From Streptomyces rubradiris (lineage in GTDB: Bacteria; Actinomycetota; Actinomycetes; Streptomycetales; Streptomycetaceae): a stretch of 64,000 bases of DNA. Position numbers and translations under genes: made by a program. The stretch is taken from contig NZ_BNEA01000018.1 of the NCBI RefSeq assembly GCF_016860525.1, forward strand, positions 1 to 64,000. The letters run 5' to 3'. Below the pieces are notes generated by a model. The model did no database searches and was not told where the DNA came from. It saw nothing but the letters and a program-made list of their open reading frames with translations. The first letter of the stretch is position 1; every line of letters starts with the position of its first letter. This document shows positions 36,811-45,876 of this stretch, one piece after another.

Positions 36811-36857
36811 CGTTCTCCTGTGGGAGGGGTGGGAGGGGCGGAAGCCGGGAGCGGGTG

Positions 36858-37286
36858 TCAGGCCAGTCGTACGACGGCCCGGGACATGCCCAGCACCTTC
36901 TGCCCGGTGCAGGTCGCCGTGAGGACGACGCGGACCGTGTTGTCGTCGAGCTTGGCGGTGACTTTGCCGCTGACTTCGATCGCGGTGCCCTTGTCGTCGT
37001 TGGGGACGACGACGGGCCTGGTGAAGCGGACGCCGTACTCGACGACGGCACCGGGGTCGCCCGTCCAGTCGGTGACCACGCGGATCGCCTCGGCCATGGT
37101 GAACATGCCGTGGGCGATGACGTCGGGCAGGCCGACCTCCTTGGCGAACTTCTCGTTCCAGTGGATGGGGTTGAAGTCGCCGGAGGCGCCCGCGTACCGG
37201 ACGAGGGCGGCGCGGGTCACGGGGAAGGACCGCGCGGGCAGCTCGGTGCCGACCTCGACGTCCGCGTACGGAACCTTCGCAGTCAT
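36858..37286 (-). CDS. HadB-type (R)-hydroxyacyl-ACP dehydratase subunit
   Basis: A 142-aa MaoC-like hot-dog protein from ATG 37286, preceded by GAGGAGG. The hydratase-2 motif is complete: [17 protein letters not shown] with catalytic Asp and His, then [10 protein letters not shown]. It matches mycobacterial HadB, which pairs with HadA to dehydrate 3-hydroxyacyl-ACP in fatty-acid or reducing polyketide elongation. The HadA-type gene ends one base upstream, so the heterodimer is co-translated. Streptomyces chromosomes may have a housekeeping copy, so pathway membership is inferred from nearby carboxylase, FabG and KS genes. Confidence 0.88.
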   Translation of the reverse strand: MTAKVPYADVEVGTELPARSFPVTRAALVRYAGASGDFNPIHWNEKFAKEVGLPDVIAHGMFTMAEAIRVVTDWTGDPGAVVEYGVRFTRPVVVPNDDKGTAIEVSGKVTAKLDDNTVRVVLTATCTGQKVLGMSRAVVRLA

Positions 37287-37287
37287 C

Positions 37288-37740
37288 TCAGTCCTCCTCT
37301 GCCGCACGCGCCACGAGCGTGGTCCAGGCGGTCACCACGTGCTCGCCCGTCTCGTCGTGCACCTCACCGCGGATGTCCAGGACGTCGTTGCCCGCCAGGG
37401 ACTTGACCGACTCGACGGTGGAGGTGACCGTGAGCCGGTCGCCGGCGCGGATGGGGCGGACGTAGGCGAACCTCTGGTCGCCGTGCACCACGCGGCTGTA
37501 GTCCAGGCCGAGCCGTGGGTCGGTGACGGCCTGCCCGGCGGCCTTGAAGGTGATGCCGAACACGAAGGTCGGCGGGGCGATCACATCGGGGTGACCGAGC
37601 GCCTTCGCGGCCTCCCCGTCCGTGTACGCCGGATGGGCGTCCCCGACCGCCTCGGCGAACTCGCGGATCTTCTCCCGGCCTACCTCGTAGGGCGCGGTGG
37701 GCGGGTAACTCCGCCCCACGAAGGACTGGTCGAGCGCCAT
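37288..37740 (-). CDS. HadA-type dehydratase subunit
   Basis: A 150-aa single hot-dog protein from ATG 37740 with GGGAGG upstream. It has DQSFVGRSYPPTAPYEVGRE at the start and HPDVIAPPTFVFGITFKA, the FAS1-type dehydratase N-terminal-like domain of HadA. It lacks the Asp-x-x-x-x-His catalytic motif, as HadA does, and would bind the acyl chain while HadB provides catalysis. Read first in the hadA-hadB pair. Confidence 0.88.
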   Translation of the reverse strand: MALDQSFVGRSYPPTAPYEVGREKIREFAEAVGDAHPAYTDGEAAKALGHPDVIAPPTFVFGITFKAAGQAVTDPRLGLDYSRVVHGDQRFAYVRPIRAGDRLTVTSTVESVKSLAGNDVLDIRGEVHDETGEHVVTAWTTLVARAAEED

Positions 37741-37760
37741 GGCCCGTACCTCCCGTGGTG

Positions 37761-38834
37761 TCAGTAGCGGCGCAGGACGAAGCCGTCCCGGGTCTCCGTA
37801 CCGCCGCTCTGGAAAAGGACGTTGACGTTGCTGCTGAGGACGTAGTCACCGAACGGCGTGAGGGCCATCGTCGTGGGGGCCACCTCCGGGGACGCCTGTT
37901 CGCTCACGACGCGGGCGCTCTTCCAGCAGTCGTCCGAGCGGAGCTTCATCAGGGCGTCGACGCCGTTGGAGCGGATCGTGTTGGTGGCCGCGTACAAGGT
38001 TCCGTCCGTGCCGAGCGCCATGCCGTCGGTGCCGGGGATACGGCGGTCCAGCTTGATCTCCGTCACGGCGCCGGGCTCGTTCAGCGGGATGCGGAAGAGC
38101 TGGCCGGTGTCGTAGCGGACGGTGATGAGGAAGCCGGCCGGGTGGTAGACGATGCCGTTGACACCGACGTTGGGCATGCCGGTGGAGTCGTAACCGGCGT
38201 CGATCTTCTCGTCGTAGGCGAACGTCGACGCGGTGCCGGACGGGGTCACCTTGAAGATCCTGCCCGTGAAGGAGTCGGTGACGTAGGCGTTGCCCGCCGG
38301 GTCGAGAACGAGGTCGTTGGCCAGGTGGAGGCCCGGCGACTGGCTGAGATCGACGCGCTTCTTCAGGGCCCCTGTGGTCAGGTCGAAGATGGCCACACCG
38401 GCGTAGTGGCCGCGGGTCTGCGGGCTGGAACCGACGCTGAGCAGGGCGTTCGGCCCGGCGTAGACATCGCCGTAGGTCGCCAGAAGGCGGTTGCGGGCCG
38501 GGTCGACCCGGATGCCGCCGGTCGCGATCAGGCTGGGGTCGTCGACCAGGGTGTGCGGTATGCCGTCGGCGCCCACGACGGAGATCGTTCCGTAGCGCAG
38601 GGAACCGACCAGGAACGCGTTCCGGGTCGGGTCCCAGGCGAAGCCCTCGGGGTGGATCGCGTGACCGACGCCCTGGATCACCTCCGGAAACGCGGACACC
38701 GGCGCTGTGCTCCGAGACGGCAGCGGCTCGGCGGACTGGGCCGCCGGGGCGAGGGACAGCGTCACGGCCGCCGCGACGGCGAGAACTCCCGAGGCGGCGA
38801 CGGACGCACGCCAACGGCGCGTGGTTCCAGGCAT
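37761..38834 (-). CDS. Secreted SMP-30/NHL-type beta-propeller protein
   Basis: A 357-aa exported protein from ATG 38834 (AAGGAG upstream). The signal peptide runs RRWRASVAASGVLAVAAAVT to about AQSAEP. The mature part is a six-bladed propeller of the SMP-30/gluconolactonase-like superfamily (repeated forms such as HPEGFAWDPTRNAFLVGS, GIRVDPARNRLLATYGD, NDLVLDPAGNAYVTDSFTG, GTDGMALGTDGTLYAATN). Relatives are lactonases or non-enzymatic binding proteins. A lactonase next to butyrolactone-synthase genes would be noteworthy but is unproven. It sits between hadA and the carboxylase alpha gene. Confidence 0.85.
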   Translation of the reverse strand: MPGTTRRWRASVAASGVLAVAAAVTLSLAPAAQSAEPLPSRSTAPVSAFPEVIQGVGHAIHPEGFAWDPTRNAFLVGSLRYGTISVVGADGIPHTLVDDPSLIATGGIRVDPARNRLLATYGDVYAGPNALLSVGSSPQTRGHYAGVAIFDLTTGALKKRVDLSQSPGLHLANDLVLDPAGNAYVTDSFTGRIFKVTPSGTASTFAYDEKIDAGYDSTGMPNVGVNGIVYHPAGFLITVRYDTGQLFRIPLNEPGAVTEIKLDRRIPGTDGMALGTDGTLYAATNTIRSNGVDALMKLRSDDCWKSARVVSEQASPEVAPTTMALTPFGDYVLSSNVNVLFQSGGTETRDGFVLRRY

Positions 38835-38887
38835 GGTGACTCCTTGAAAGAGGTGGGGAGAGGGAAAGTGAAGGACGGGAGCGTGGC

Positions 38888-40660
38888 TCAGTCCTTGATC
38901 TCGCAGATGGCGGCACCAGGGGTCAGGGAGGCGCCGACTTCGGCGGTCAGGCCCTTGATGGTGCCGGCCTTGTGGGCGTTGAGGGGCTGTTCCATCTTCA
39001 TGGCCTCCAGGACGACGACCAGGTCGCCTTCCTCGACTTCCTGGCCCTCCTCGACGGCGATCTTGACGATGGTGCCCTGCATGGGGGAGGTCAGGGTGTC
39101 GCCGGAGGCGACGGGGCCGGACTTCTTCGCCGCGCGCCGCTTGGGCTTGGCCCCGGCCGCGAGCCCGGTACGGGCCAGGCTCATGCCCAGGGACGCCGGG
39201 AGGGAGACCTCCAGGCGCTTGCCGCCGACCTCGACCACGACCGTCTCACGGGCCGACTCCTCGTCGGCCTCGGCATCGGCCGGGGCGGTGAAAGGCTTGA
39301 TGTCGTTGACGAACTCGGTCTCGATCCACCGGGTATGGACCATGAACGGCTCGTCGGAGCCGGTCAGTTCGGGGGCGAAGGCGGGGTCGGTGACGACCTT
39401 GCGGTGGAAGGGAACGGCGGTGGCCATGCCCTCGACACAGAACTCCTCCAGCGCGCGGGCGGCCCGCTCAAGGGCCTCCTTGCGGGTGCGGCCGGTCACG
39501 ATCAGCTTGGCCAGCAGCGAGTCCCAGGCCGGGCCGATCACACTGCCGGCCTCCACACCCGCGTCCAGCCGCACACCCGGACCGGAAGGTGCCTCAAAGG
39601 CGGTGACGGTGCCGGGGGCGGGCAGGAAACCCCGGCCCGGGTCCTCGCCGTTGATCCGGAACTCGAAGGAGTGACCGCGCAGCACCGGGTCGTCGTAGCC
39701 CAGTTCCTCACCGTCGGCGATACGGAACATCTCGCGCACCAGGTCGATGCCGGCGACCTCCTCGGTGACCGGGTGCTCGACCTGCAGGCGGGTGTTGACC
39801 TCCAGGAAGGAGATCGTGCCGTCCTGCCCGACGAGGAACTCACACGTGCCCGCACCCTCGTAACCGGCCTCCTTCAAGATGGCCTTCGACGCCCGGTACA
39901 GCTCCGCCATCTGCTCCTCGGACAGGAACGGGGCGGGGGCTTCCTCGACCAGTTTCTGGTGGCGGCGCTGCAGGGAGCAGTCACGGGTGGAGACCACGAC
40001 GACGTTGCCGTGCTTGTCGGCCAGGCACTGCGTCTCCACATGCCGCGGCCGGTCCAGGTACCGCTCCACGAAGCACTCACCACGCCCGAACGCGGCGACC
40101 GCCTCACGCACGGCCGAGTCGTACAGCTCGGGGACCTCTTCCAGGGTGCGGGCGACCTTCAGGCCGCGCCCGCCACCACCGAAGGCGGCCTTGATCGCGA
40201 TCGGCAGGCCGTGCTCGCGGGCGAAGGCCACGACCTCGTCCGCACCGCTCACCGGGTCGGGCGTACCGGCGACCAGGGGGGCGCCGGCGCGCTGGGCGAT
40301 GTGCCGGGCGGCGACCTTGTCACCCAGGTCGCGGATCGCCTGCGGGGGCGGGCCGATCCAGATCAGCCCGGCGTCCAGCACGGCCTGCGCGAACTCGGCG
40401 TTCTCCGACAGGAAGCCGTAGCCGGGGTGGATCGCGTCCGCGCCGGACTCGCGGGCGGCGTTCAGGATCTTGTCGATGACGAGATAGCTGGTGGCCGGGG
40501 TGTCACCGCCCAGGGCGAACGCCTCATCCGCGGCACGGACATGCAGAGCGTCCCGGTCCGGGTCGGCGTAGACGGCCACGCTCGCGATCCCGGCGTCCCG
40601 GCAGGCCCGTGCCACGCGGACAGCGATTTCGCCACGGTTGGCGATGAGCACCTTGCGCAC
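38888..40660 (-). CDS. Acyl-CoA carboxylase alpha subunit (biotin carboxylase + BCCP)
   Basis: A 590-aa protein from GTG 40660 after GAGGAGGG. The biotin carboxylase domain (1-450) has [14 protein letters not shown], the glycine-rich ATP loop [13 protein letters not shown], and [16 protein letters not shown] linker rich in Lys/Ala leads to the biotinyl domain, with biotin Lys in EAMKMEQPL. It is very like the AccA1/A2 subunits shared by acetyl- and propionyl-CoA carboxylases in Streptomyces. It could serve the beta subunit encoded at 49.8 kb. It may also be a housekeeping gene that lies here by chance. Confidence 0.93.
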   Translation of the reverse strand: MRKVLIANRGEIAVRVARACRDAGIASVAVYADPDRDALHVRAADEAFALGGDTPATSYLVIDKILNAARESGADAIHPGYGFLSENAEFAQAVLDAGLIWIGPPPQAIRDLGDKVAARHIAQRAGAPLVAGTPDPVSGADEVVAFAREHGLPIAIKAAFGGGGRGLKVARTLEEVPELYDSAVREAVAAFGRGECFVERYLDRPRHVETQCLADKHGNVVVVSTRDCSLQRRHQKLVEEAPAPFLSEEQMAELYRASKAILKEAGYEGAGTCEFLVGQDGTISFLEVNTRLQVEHPVTEEVAGIDLVREMFRIADGEELGYDDPVLRGHSFEFRINGEDPGRGFLPAPGTVTAFEAPSGPGVRLDAGVEAGSVIGPAWDSLLAKLIVTGRTRKEALERAARALEEFCVEGMATAVPFHRKVVTDPAFAPELTGSDEPFMVHTRWIETEFVNDIKPFTAPADAEADEESARETVVVEVGGKRLEVSLPASLGMSLARTGLAAGAKPKRRAAKKSGPVASGDTLTSPMQGTIVKIAVEEGQEVEEGDLVVVLEAMKMEQPLNAHKAGTIKGLTAEVGASLTPGAAICEIKD

Positions 40661-40732
40661 GTTTCCCTCCTCGGTCAGAGCTGGAATTCTGTGGGAACTT
40701 CATAGATGAACGTCATGCTTATGCAGTGCTCT

Positions 40733-41560
40733 TCAGGAGGCATTGGGAAGTTGTTCGACGGCCGCCCCGTACTGCCAGCCCAACGGGTTTTGGAGCATAC
40801 TCTCGTCTCCGGACAGGATGACCTGCTGTATCTGCTGAACGGCGCGGGACGGATCCAGGCCGAGTTCCTCCTGGAGTATTCCGCGGAGTTCCTGGTAGGC
40901 GTGCAGGGCGTCACCACGGCGGCCGCTCAGGCAGAGGGCGGTGATGAGCTGGCCGTGCAGCCACTCGTTGAGCGGATGGCGGACGACGAGGCTTCTGAGT
41001 TCCGCCGCGAGCCCGCCGTGCCGGCCGAGTCGCATGTCCGCCTCGATCCGTTGTTGCAGCACCCGCATGTACATCTCCTGGAGATGCCGCACGTGCTGCA
41101 TCAGCACGGGACCGCAGCTGACATCGGTCAGGACGCCCCCGCTCCACATCTCCAGCGCCCGGGACAGCACCCGGGACGCCTCACCGGCGTTGCCGGCGTG
41201 CAGCAGGGTCTCCCCCTGCCGGGCCAGCCGGAGAAACGCCTCCGCGTCGACCTGCTCGTGTACCGCGCGCAGTACGTAGCCGGCGGACCACGTGTCGATC
41301 AGGTTGACCCCGGCGACCCCGGCGATCTCCTGGCCGAGGATTTTCCGAAGGTGGTAGACATGGGTGCGCACCGTGGAAAGCGCGGTCTTCGGCGGGTTCT
41401 TGCCCCACAGTTCGTCGACCAGGATTCCGTGGGGCACGACCGACCCGGCCTGAAGAACCAGAAGAGAAAGCAGTTGACGGACTTTCGGGCCACGCGGAAT
41501 CGAAATCTTCTCGTTGTCGACTCGTATTTCCAAAGGCCCCAGAACGCTGAACTTCAGCAC
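40733..41560 (-). CDS. SARP-family pathway activator
   Basis: A 275-aa Streptomyces antibiotic regulatory protein from GTG 41560, five bases after GGGGGGAT. The N-terminal OmpR-like winged helix (LGPLEIRVDNEKI, KVRQLLSLLVLQAG, VDELWGKNPPKTALSTVRTH, HLRKIL) is followed by the bacterial transcriptional activation domain (AFLRLARQG through YQELRGILQEELGLDPS). It is the short form, like ActII-ORF4, with no ATPase. SARPs bind repeated heptamers near -35 and switch on biosynthetic operons. Likely targets are the acyl-chain genes of region 5, and it would be expected to answer to the butyrolactone system in region 6. Confidence 0.95.
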   Translation of the reverse strand: MLKFSVLGPLEIRVDNEKISIPRGPKVRQLLSLLVLQAGSVVPHGILVDELWGKNPPKTALSTVRTHVYHLRKILGQEIAGVAGVNLIDTWSAGYVLRAVHEQVDAEAFLRLARQGETLLHAGNAGEASRVLSRALEMWSGGVLTDVSCGPVLMQHVRHLQEMYMRVLQQRIEADMRLGRHGGLAAELRSLVVRHPLNEWLHGQLITALCLSGRRGDALHAYQELRGILQEELGLDPSRAVQQIQQVILSGDESMLQNPLGWQYGAAVEQLPNAS

Positions 41561-41660
41561 AGATCCCCCCGCTGGACTCGCATCGCTTTACGGGCACCAA
41601 CGGAATGCAACCCTTCCATCCGGGTAAGGGGATCGGCAAGAAAATGACCCTTAGGTTGAC

Positions 41661-42512
41661 TCAGAGCACATCGAAGGATGCCACCGTGGTTTCCCCGCCC
41701 GGCCGCCCGCCGTCGGAGAGCACCGCCACCGAGGTCATGACGTGGTTGCCGGGAAGCAGCCGTACCCAGCCGATGAGCCGGCAGCCGGCGGGCAGCAGGC
41801 CACGGGCGACGTGTGCGTGGAGTCGGCCGTCGGCCACCCGCAACTCGACGTCGTGGAAGACGGGTGCGGGCGTGCCGAGCGCGGACAGAGCCTTGTAGAC
41901 GGCCTCTTTGGCGGAGAACACGACGGACAGCCGGCTCTCCGGGCGGCGCGCCCGCCGCACCCACTCGCGCTCGTGCGGAGTGCACACCAACCGTGCGGCG
42001 TCCGGGCCGAGCCGATCGGTGCGCTCCAGGTCCGTGCCGGTCGCGATCACCCGAGGATGGACGCTGACGAGGCTCACCCCTATGTGCCCCACGCAGTGAC
42101 TGATGGAGCCGCGCACCCCGGCCGGGAACACGGGCCGTCGCCCGTCCCGCAGCACCGGCCCGCCGATCCCCAGCGCACCCAACGCCCGTGCCGCCGCGGT
42201 CCGGCCCGCGATGAAGTCGGGCCGCCGGGCCGGTGGCAGAGCGCCTGCCAGCCGCCGCTCCTCGGGATGCAGAGTCACCGGCACGTGAGGCTCGTCGAGC
42301 CGGCACAGCGCCAGGGCGGTGGCCGGGAGCGGCCCGAGCAGGAGGGTGTCGGTGAGGCCGGAGGCGGTGGTGCCGGTACGGGCGGCACTCGTCGCAGCGG
42401 AGGGCCGGCCGGGGCCGGCCGGCGCCCCCGGCCGCGCGGGGACCTTGTGGCCGACGGGCCCGGTGGGGGCCGTCCGGGTGCGCGGGCCGGGGCCGTGGGT
42501 GAGGAGTGTCAT
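41661..42512 (-). CDS. Sfp/EntD-type phosphopantetheinyl transferase
   Basis: A 283-aa enzyme from ATG 42512 with AGGAGC upstream. After an unusually long, Ala/Pro/Thr-rich N-terminus (about 60 residues) come the family motifs RPVFPAGVRGSISHC, the Mg-binding ATGTDLE and FSAKEAVYKAL. It transfers 4'-phosphopantetheine from CoA to the conserved serine of carrier proteins. In this window the targets are the ACP at 53.1 kb and the NRPS thiolation domains. It lies downstream of the MFS exporter but is separated from it by a strong terminator. Confidence 0.93.
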   Translation of the reverse strand: MTLLTHGPGPRTRTAPTGPVGHKVPARPGAPAGPGRPSAATSAARTGTTASGLTDTLLLGPLPATALALCRLDEPHVPVTLHPEERRLAGALPPARRPDFIAGRTAAARALGALGIGGPVLRDGRRPVFPAGVRGSISHCVGHIGVSLVSVHPRVIATGTDLERTDRLGPDAARLVCTPHEREWVRRARRPESRLSVVFSAKEAVYKALSALGTPAPVFHDVELRVADGRLHAHVARGLLPAGCRLIGWVRLLPGNHVMTSVAVLSDGGRPGGETTVASFDVL

Positions 42513-42541
42513 GGCTGCTCCTGTGGTCGGGGGCACGCAGT

Positions 42542-42578
42542 CGGCGGGCGCCCGGTGTCGTGTACCGGGCGCCCGCCG
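42542..42578 (-). terminator. Perfect 15-bp stem terminator after the exporter
   Basis: CGGCGGGCGCCCGGT (42542-42556) and its exact complement (42564-42578) enclose a 7-base loop. It lies between the exporter stop and the phosphopantetheinyl transferase start on the same strand, so the latter may need its own promoter or read-through. Confidence 0.85.
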
Positions 42579-42592
42579 GGCGGGGAGGTCAC

Positions 42593-42692
42593 ATCCCGCG
42601 GTCCGGCCGAAGGGCCGCGGTGTTCGCGGGGGCTCAGAGCGAATCCCGCGGTCCGGCCGAAGGGCCGCGGTGTTCGCGGGGGGCTCAGAGCG
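42593..42692. repeat. 50-bp direct duplication covering the exporter 3' end
   Basis: Units 42593-42642 and 42643-42692 differ by one inserted G. The right copy contains the last codons and stop (42685-42687) of the MFS gene, and the left copy repeats them downstream as non-coding DNA. Each unit also contains a hairpin-forming CCGCGGTCC and GGGCCGCGG pair, so the duplication doubles a terminator. Confidence 0.92.
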
Positions 42693-44289
42693 TCGCGTCG
42701 GCGGACTCCCGCAGCGCGCTCCGGTCGGCCGGCTCGGCGGGAGTGTCGGCCGGTGCCTCGGCCGCCGGGCGGTCGGTGAGGATGAGATGCAGGACGACCG
42801 CGCCGGCCAGGCAGACCACGACGGTGCCCCACAGCACGATCTGGAAGCCGTGCGTGTAGCCCTGTCCGAGGAAGTCGGCGAGGGCGTCGCGGTTCGCGGA
42901 CGGCGCCTGGTCGACCACGGCTTCGAGGTTGCCGCTGGAGACGCTGTCGGTGACGCTGCGGGGAGTGAGGTTCGTGCCCTCGGTGTAGCGGCCCAGACCG
43001 TCGGCGAGGCGCTGCTGGAGCAGGGACATCAGGGCGGCGACCATGCCGGCGACCGCGACCGCCTCGGTGGCCAGGCGGATGGTGTTGAACATGCCGCTGG
43101 CCATGCCGACCTTGTTCGGCGGGACGGTGCTCACCGCGGCGCCGTCCATCAGGCCGTAGATCAGGCCGACACCGGTGCCGACCAGCAGCAGCGGACCGGT
43201 GAGCCCGAGCAGGCCGATGCCGGGGTGGACGGTGGTCAGCCAGGCCAGTCCGGCGGCGACGAGAACGAGGCTGCCGCTGAGAATGGGCCGCATCGACACA
43301 CCCGCCTGCACCAGGCGCCCGGAGACCAGCGGGAAGGCCAGCACCGGAGCGGTGAGCAGCAGCATCGTCAGGCCGGCCGCGCTGTCGGTGAGCCCGTTGG
43401 CGCCGACCAGGTACGAGGGCAGCAGCACCATCAGGCCGACGAAGCCGAAGGAGACGGCGGTGGCGAGCAGGTTGACCGCCATGAACCGCGGTTCGGCGAA
43501 CAGGGAGAGGTCGAACATCGGGAACCGCTGGCGGCGCTCGATCAGGACGAACCCGGCCAGCAGCAGCACGCAGCCGGCGAACAGGCCCAGCACCTCGGCG
43601 CTGCCCCAGCCCCAGACCGGGCCCTGGATGACGCCGAGGGTGAAGCAGAACAGGGCGAGGGTGAAGGTCACGGTGCCGGCCCAGTCCACGGCGTGCGCTT
43701 CGGGGTCCTTGGACTCCTGCACCAGCTTCAGTCCGAACATGGACGCCACGGCGATGGCGAACTGCACCCAGAAGATGGAGCGCCAGCCCAGCTCGGAGAC
43801 GAGCAGGCCCGAGCTGGTCGGGCCGATGGCGAGACCGGCGCCGATGGTGACGCCGACGAACGCGAACGCCTTGGTGCGGGCGGCGCCGTGGAACATGTTC
43901 GCCATGACCGACACGCCGGCGGTCATCATGGCGGCGGCGGCCACACCGGCCACGGCCCGGGCGACGTTCAGCAGCAGGACGTCGGTGGCGAGCGCACCGA
44001 TCAGGGCGGAGACGCCGTACGTCGCGACGCCGAAGGAGAACACCCGCTTGCGGCCGATACGGTCGGCGATCGACCCGGCCGCCATCATGAAGCTGGCGGC
44101 GGTGATGTTGTAGGCGTTGACGACCCAGTTCAGCGACACCACTCCGGCGTCGAGGTCGCGGCCCATCGCGGGGAGCGCGACCGGTGCGCTGCTGAGGCCG
44201 TAGGGGACGACGAACACGGCCAGGCACAGGGCGAAGATGGTGAGGCCCGCGCGGGGCGGCGCCTCGGGGGTGGTGGCGGCGGCAGCCAT
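42685..44289 (-). CDS. DHA2-family MFS drug exporter
   Basis: A 534-aa transporter from ATG 44289 (GGAGAGC upstream) with about 14 hydrophobic helices, the count of the DHA2 (QacA/EmrB) family. It contains LNWVVNAYNITAASFMM, the loop 2-3 motif GSIADRIGRKRVF and the antiporter-type motif in helix 5 (GVTIGAGLAIGPTSSG). These drive proton-coupled efflux of amphiphilic drugs. The divergent TetR gene at 45.9 kb and the downstream phosphopantetheinyl transferase suggest it exports the product of region 5. Confidence 0.93.
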   Translation of the reverse strand: MAAAATTPEAPPRAGLTIFALCLAVFVVPYGLSSAPVALPAMGRDLDAGVVSLNWVVNAYNITAASFMMAAGSIADRIGRKRVFSFGVATYGVSALIGALATDVLLLNVARAVAGVAAAAMMTAGVSVMANMFHGAARTKAFAFVGVTIGAGLAIGPTSSGLLVSELGWRSIFWVQFAIAVASMFGLKLVQESKDPEAHAVDWAGTVTFTLALFCFTLGVIQGPVWGWGSAEVLGLFAGCVLLLAGFVLIERRQRFPMFDLSLFAEPRFMAVNLLATAVSFGFVGLMVLLPSYLVGANGLTDSAAGLTMLLLTAPVLAFPLVSGRLVQAGVSMRPILSGSLVLVAAGLAWLTTVHPGIGLLGLTGPLLLVGTGVGLIYGLMDGAAVSTVPPNKVGMASGMFNTIRLATEAVAVAGMVAALMSLLQQRLADGLGRYTEGTNLTPRSVTDSVSSGNLEAVVDQAPSANRDALADFLGQGYTHGFQIVLWGTVVVCLAGAVVLHLILTDRPAAEAPADTPAEPADRSALRESADATL

Positions 44290-44342
44290 CGAAGCTCTCC
44301 TTGGTCTCGGGTGCCGGCAAGGCGGTGGGGGCGGTCGGGGAA

Positions 44343-44380
44343 GGGGCGGCAGGGGGACGGGGGTGGACCCCTGCCGCCCC
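44343..44380 (-). terminator. 13-bp stem hairpin between hydrolase and exporter
   Basis: GGGGCGGCAGGGG at 44343-44355 is perfectly complementary to 44368-44380, with a 12-base loop. It follows the stop of the alpha/beta hydrolase (minus strand) and precedes the exporter start, so it may attenuate read-through. Confidence 0.7.
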
Positions 44381-44416
44381 GGTCTGCGGGGACGCGCTGC
44401 CCGGGGCAGCCGGTCG

Positions 44417-45700
44417 TCAGTTCGTGTGCCGGGGCAGTGTGCGCAGGAACTGGGAGAGGGTCTGCAGGAAGCGGTTGTCCTCCCACTGGGCGTAGACGAC
44501 GTCCTGGTGGGTGAGCGCCGGGTCGGAGAAGAGCGACAGCTCGGGGATGCGGCTGGCGGCGGTGACGGCCGCCGCGGCCTGTCCGGTGGTGCCGTTGGTC
44601 AGACCGGACTGGAAGGTGTAGAGCGGGACGTCGATGGCCTCGGCGTGTGCCACGCGCAGGCCGAGCAGGCGGGTGAGCTCGGTTTCCTTGAAGTCGATGG
44701 CCGCGACGAGGTCGAGCATCACGCGGTTGAGGGTGTACCAGAGCCAGGCGCCGGGGCGGGGGCCGGCGAACGCCTCGGCGACGGTGTGCAGCCGGGTGGG
44801 GCCGCCGTCGACCCATGAGCCGCTGTCGTCCAGGTGGCCCGCGCGGACCGAGTACGACGGGTGGGCGTGCGCGGCATCGACCAGTCGCCCGAACAGGCCG
44901 GCGTTGGTCAGCTTGCCGTCGGTGCGGAATACCTCGGGGACCCGGTCGGCGAGCGCCGCGGGGCCGTCGGGGTCGGCCAGGGCGTGCCGGGCGGCGAGCT
45001 GGAACCAGACGGCCGCCGACTCCGGGCGGGTGCCGAGGCCGGTGGTGACGCTGGTGAAGTCCTCGAACACGGCGCCGGACTCGATCGCCGCGAGCCAGCC
45101 CTTGGCGGCCTCCACGGGCAGGTTGAACTCCATGCCGGCGCCCGAGTAGGCGTTGAGGACACCGCCGTCGACGACGGCCAGTCCGGCCAGGTCGCGGTAG
45201 CCGGGGGTGCCGTCGAAGTCCCACGCGGCGTACAGCAGGGCCTCGCTGCCGCCGACGGACACGCCCCCGAGGACCACATCGCGCCGGCCGCCGTCGGCGG
45301 CGGCGAGGACCACTCGGCGCAGGTCTTCCAGGAGGACCTCAAGGCCCCACTGGGCGGCGAAGGCCGACGCGGCCGGGTCCTGCACCTGGTAGTGACCGCC
45401 GAGGTAGTACTCGGTGGCCTGCTCGGGGGTGTCCGCGAAGCCGGAGAGGTCGGCGAGATTCTGCTCGCGGCGGTCCACGGCCCATACCTGCAGGTCGTCC
45501 GCGGCGCTCGCCAGGGTCCGCGCCGTGTGGCGGAACACCCCGGCGCCGCCTTCGCGGCCGCCGAGCAGGACCAGGACGCGGCGGGCGTCCCGGCGGCCGA
45601 CCTTGAGCACCCCGACCTGCTGCAGCTCGGCCGGGCCCGCGGCCTGGGCGCCCTGCACGTAGTCGTACGCCTCGATCCAGTCCTGCTGCTCCTGCGACAT
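44417..45700 (-). CDS. Alpha/beta hydrolase
   Basis: A 427-aa cytosolic alpha/beta-hydrolase from ATG 45700. The nucleophile elbow is GGVSVGGSEA, with DRREQNLADLSGFAD before it. The C-terminal region VPLYTFQSGLTN and ALTHQDVVYAQWEDN supplies the acid and His, respectively, though the exact triad is only inferred. It begins the leftward operon that also holds the exporter and is divergent from the TetR gene. A shorter-diverged paralogue with the same RRxQxLxDLSGFA block starts at 63144, so the two were probably duplicated within this locus. Substrate unknown; ester, lactone or epoxide hydrolysis are possible. Confidence 0.85.
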   Translation of the reverse strand: MSQEQQDWIEAYDYVQGAQAAGPAELQQVGVLKVGRRDARRVLVLLGGREGGAGVFRHTARTLASAADDLQVWAVDRREQNLADLSGFADTPEQATEYYLGGHYQVQDPAASAFAAQWGLEVLLEDLRRVVLAAADGGRRDVVLGGVSVGGSEALLYAAWDFDGTPGYRDLAGLAVVDGGVLNAYSGAGMEFNLPVEAAKGWLAAIESGAVFEDFTSVTTGLGTRPESAAVWFQLAARHALADPDGPAALADRVPEVFRTDGKLTNAGLFGRLVDAAHAHPSYSVRAGHLDDSGSWVDGGPTRLHTVAEAFAGPRPGAWLWYTLNRVMLDLVAAIDFKETELTRLLGLRVAHAEAIDVPLYTFQSGLTNGTTGQAAAAVTAASRIPELSLFSDPALTHQDVVYAQWEDNRFLQTLSQFLRTLPRHTN

Positions 45701-45717
45701 AGGGATTCACTCCTCGG

Positions 45718-45793
45718 TAGTTGCATGTCTCCGCTGAACTGCAACATCAACGTACCAGAGAAATGGCTACTTGCAACACTGGAGATGCAACTA
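45718..45793. promoter_or_regulatory. TetR-type operator cluster in divergent promoter
   Basis: TAGTTGCATGTCTCC (45718-45732) is nearly the complement of GGAGATGCAACTA (45781-45793), and two further TTGCAA/TGCAAC elements lie between. This AT-richer spacer sits between the hydrolase-exporter operon and the TetR gene. The arms are good candidates for the operator by which the TetR protein controls both directions. Confidence 0.65.
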
Positions 45794-45876
45794 ATGCTTG
45801 TCCTGCATCTTTGGTGTCACCTAAACTGGGGTACGACGGGGTACGACCCATCCGCTACACGAGAGGCGGCCACGAC

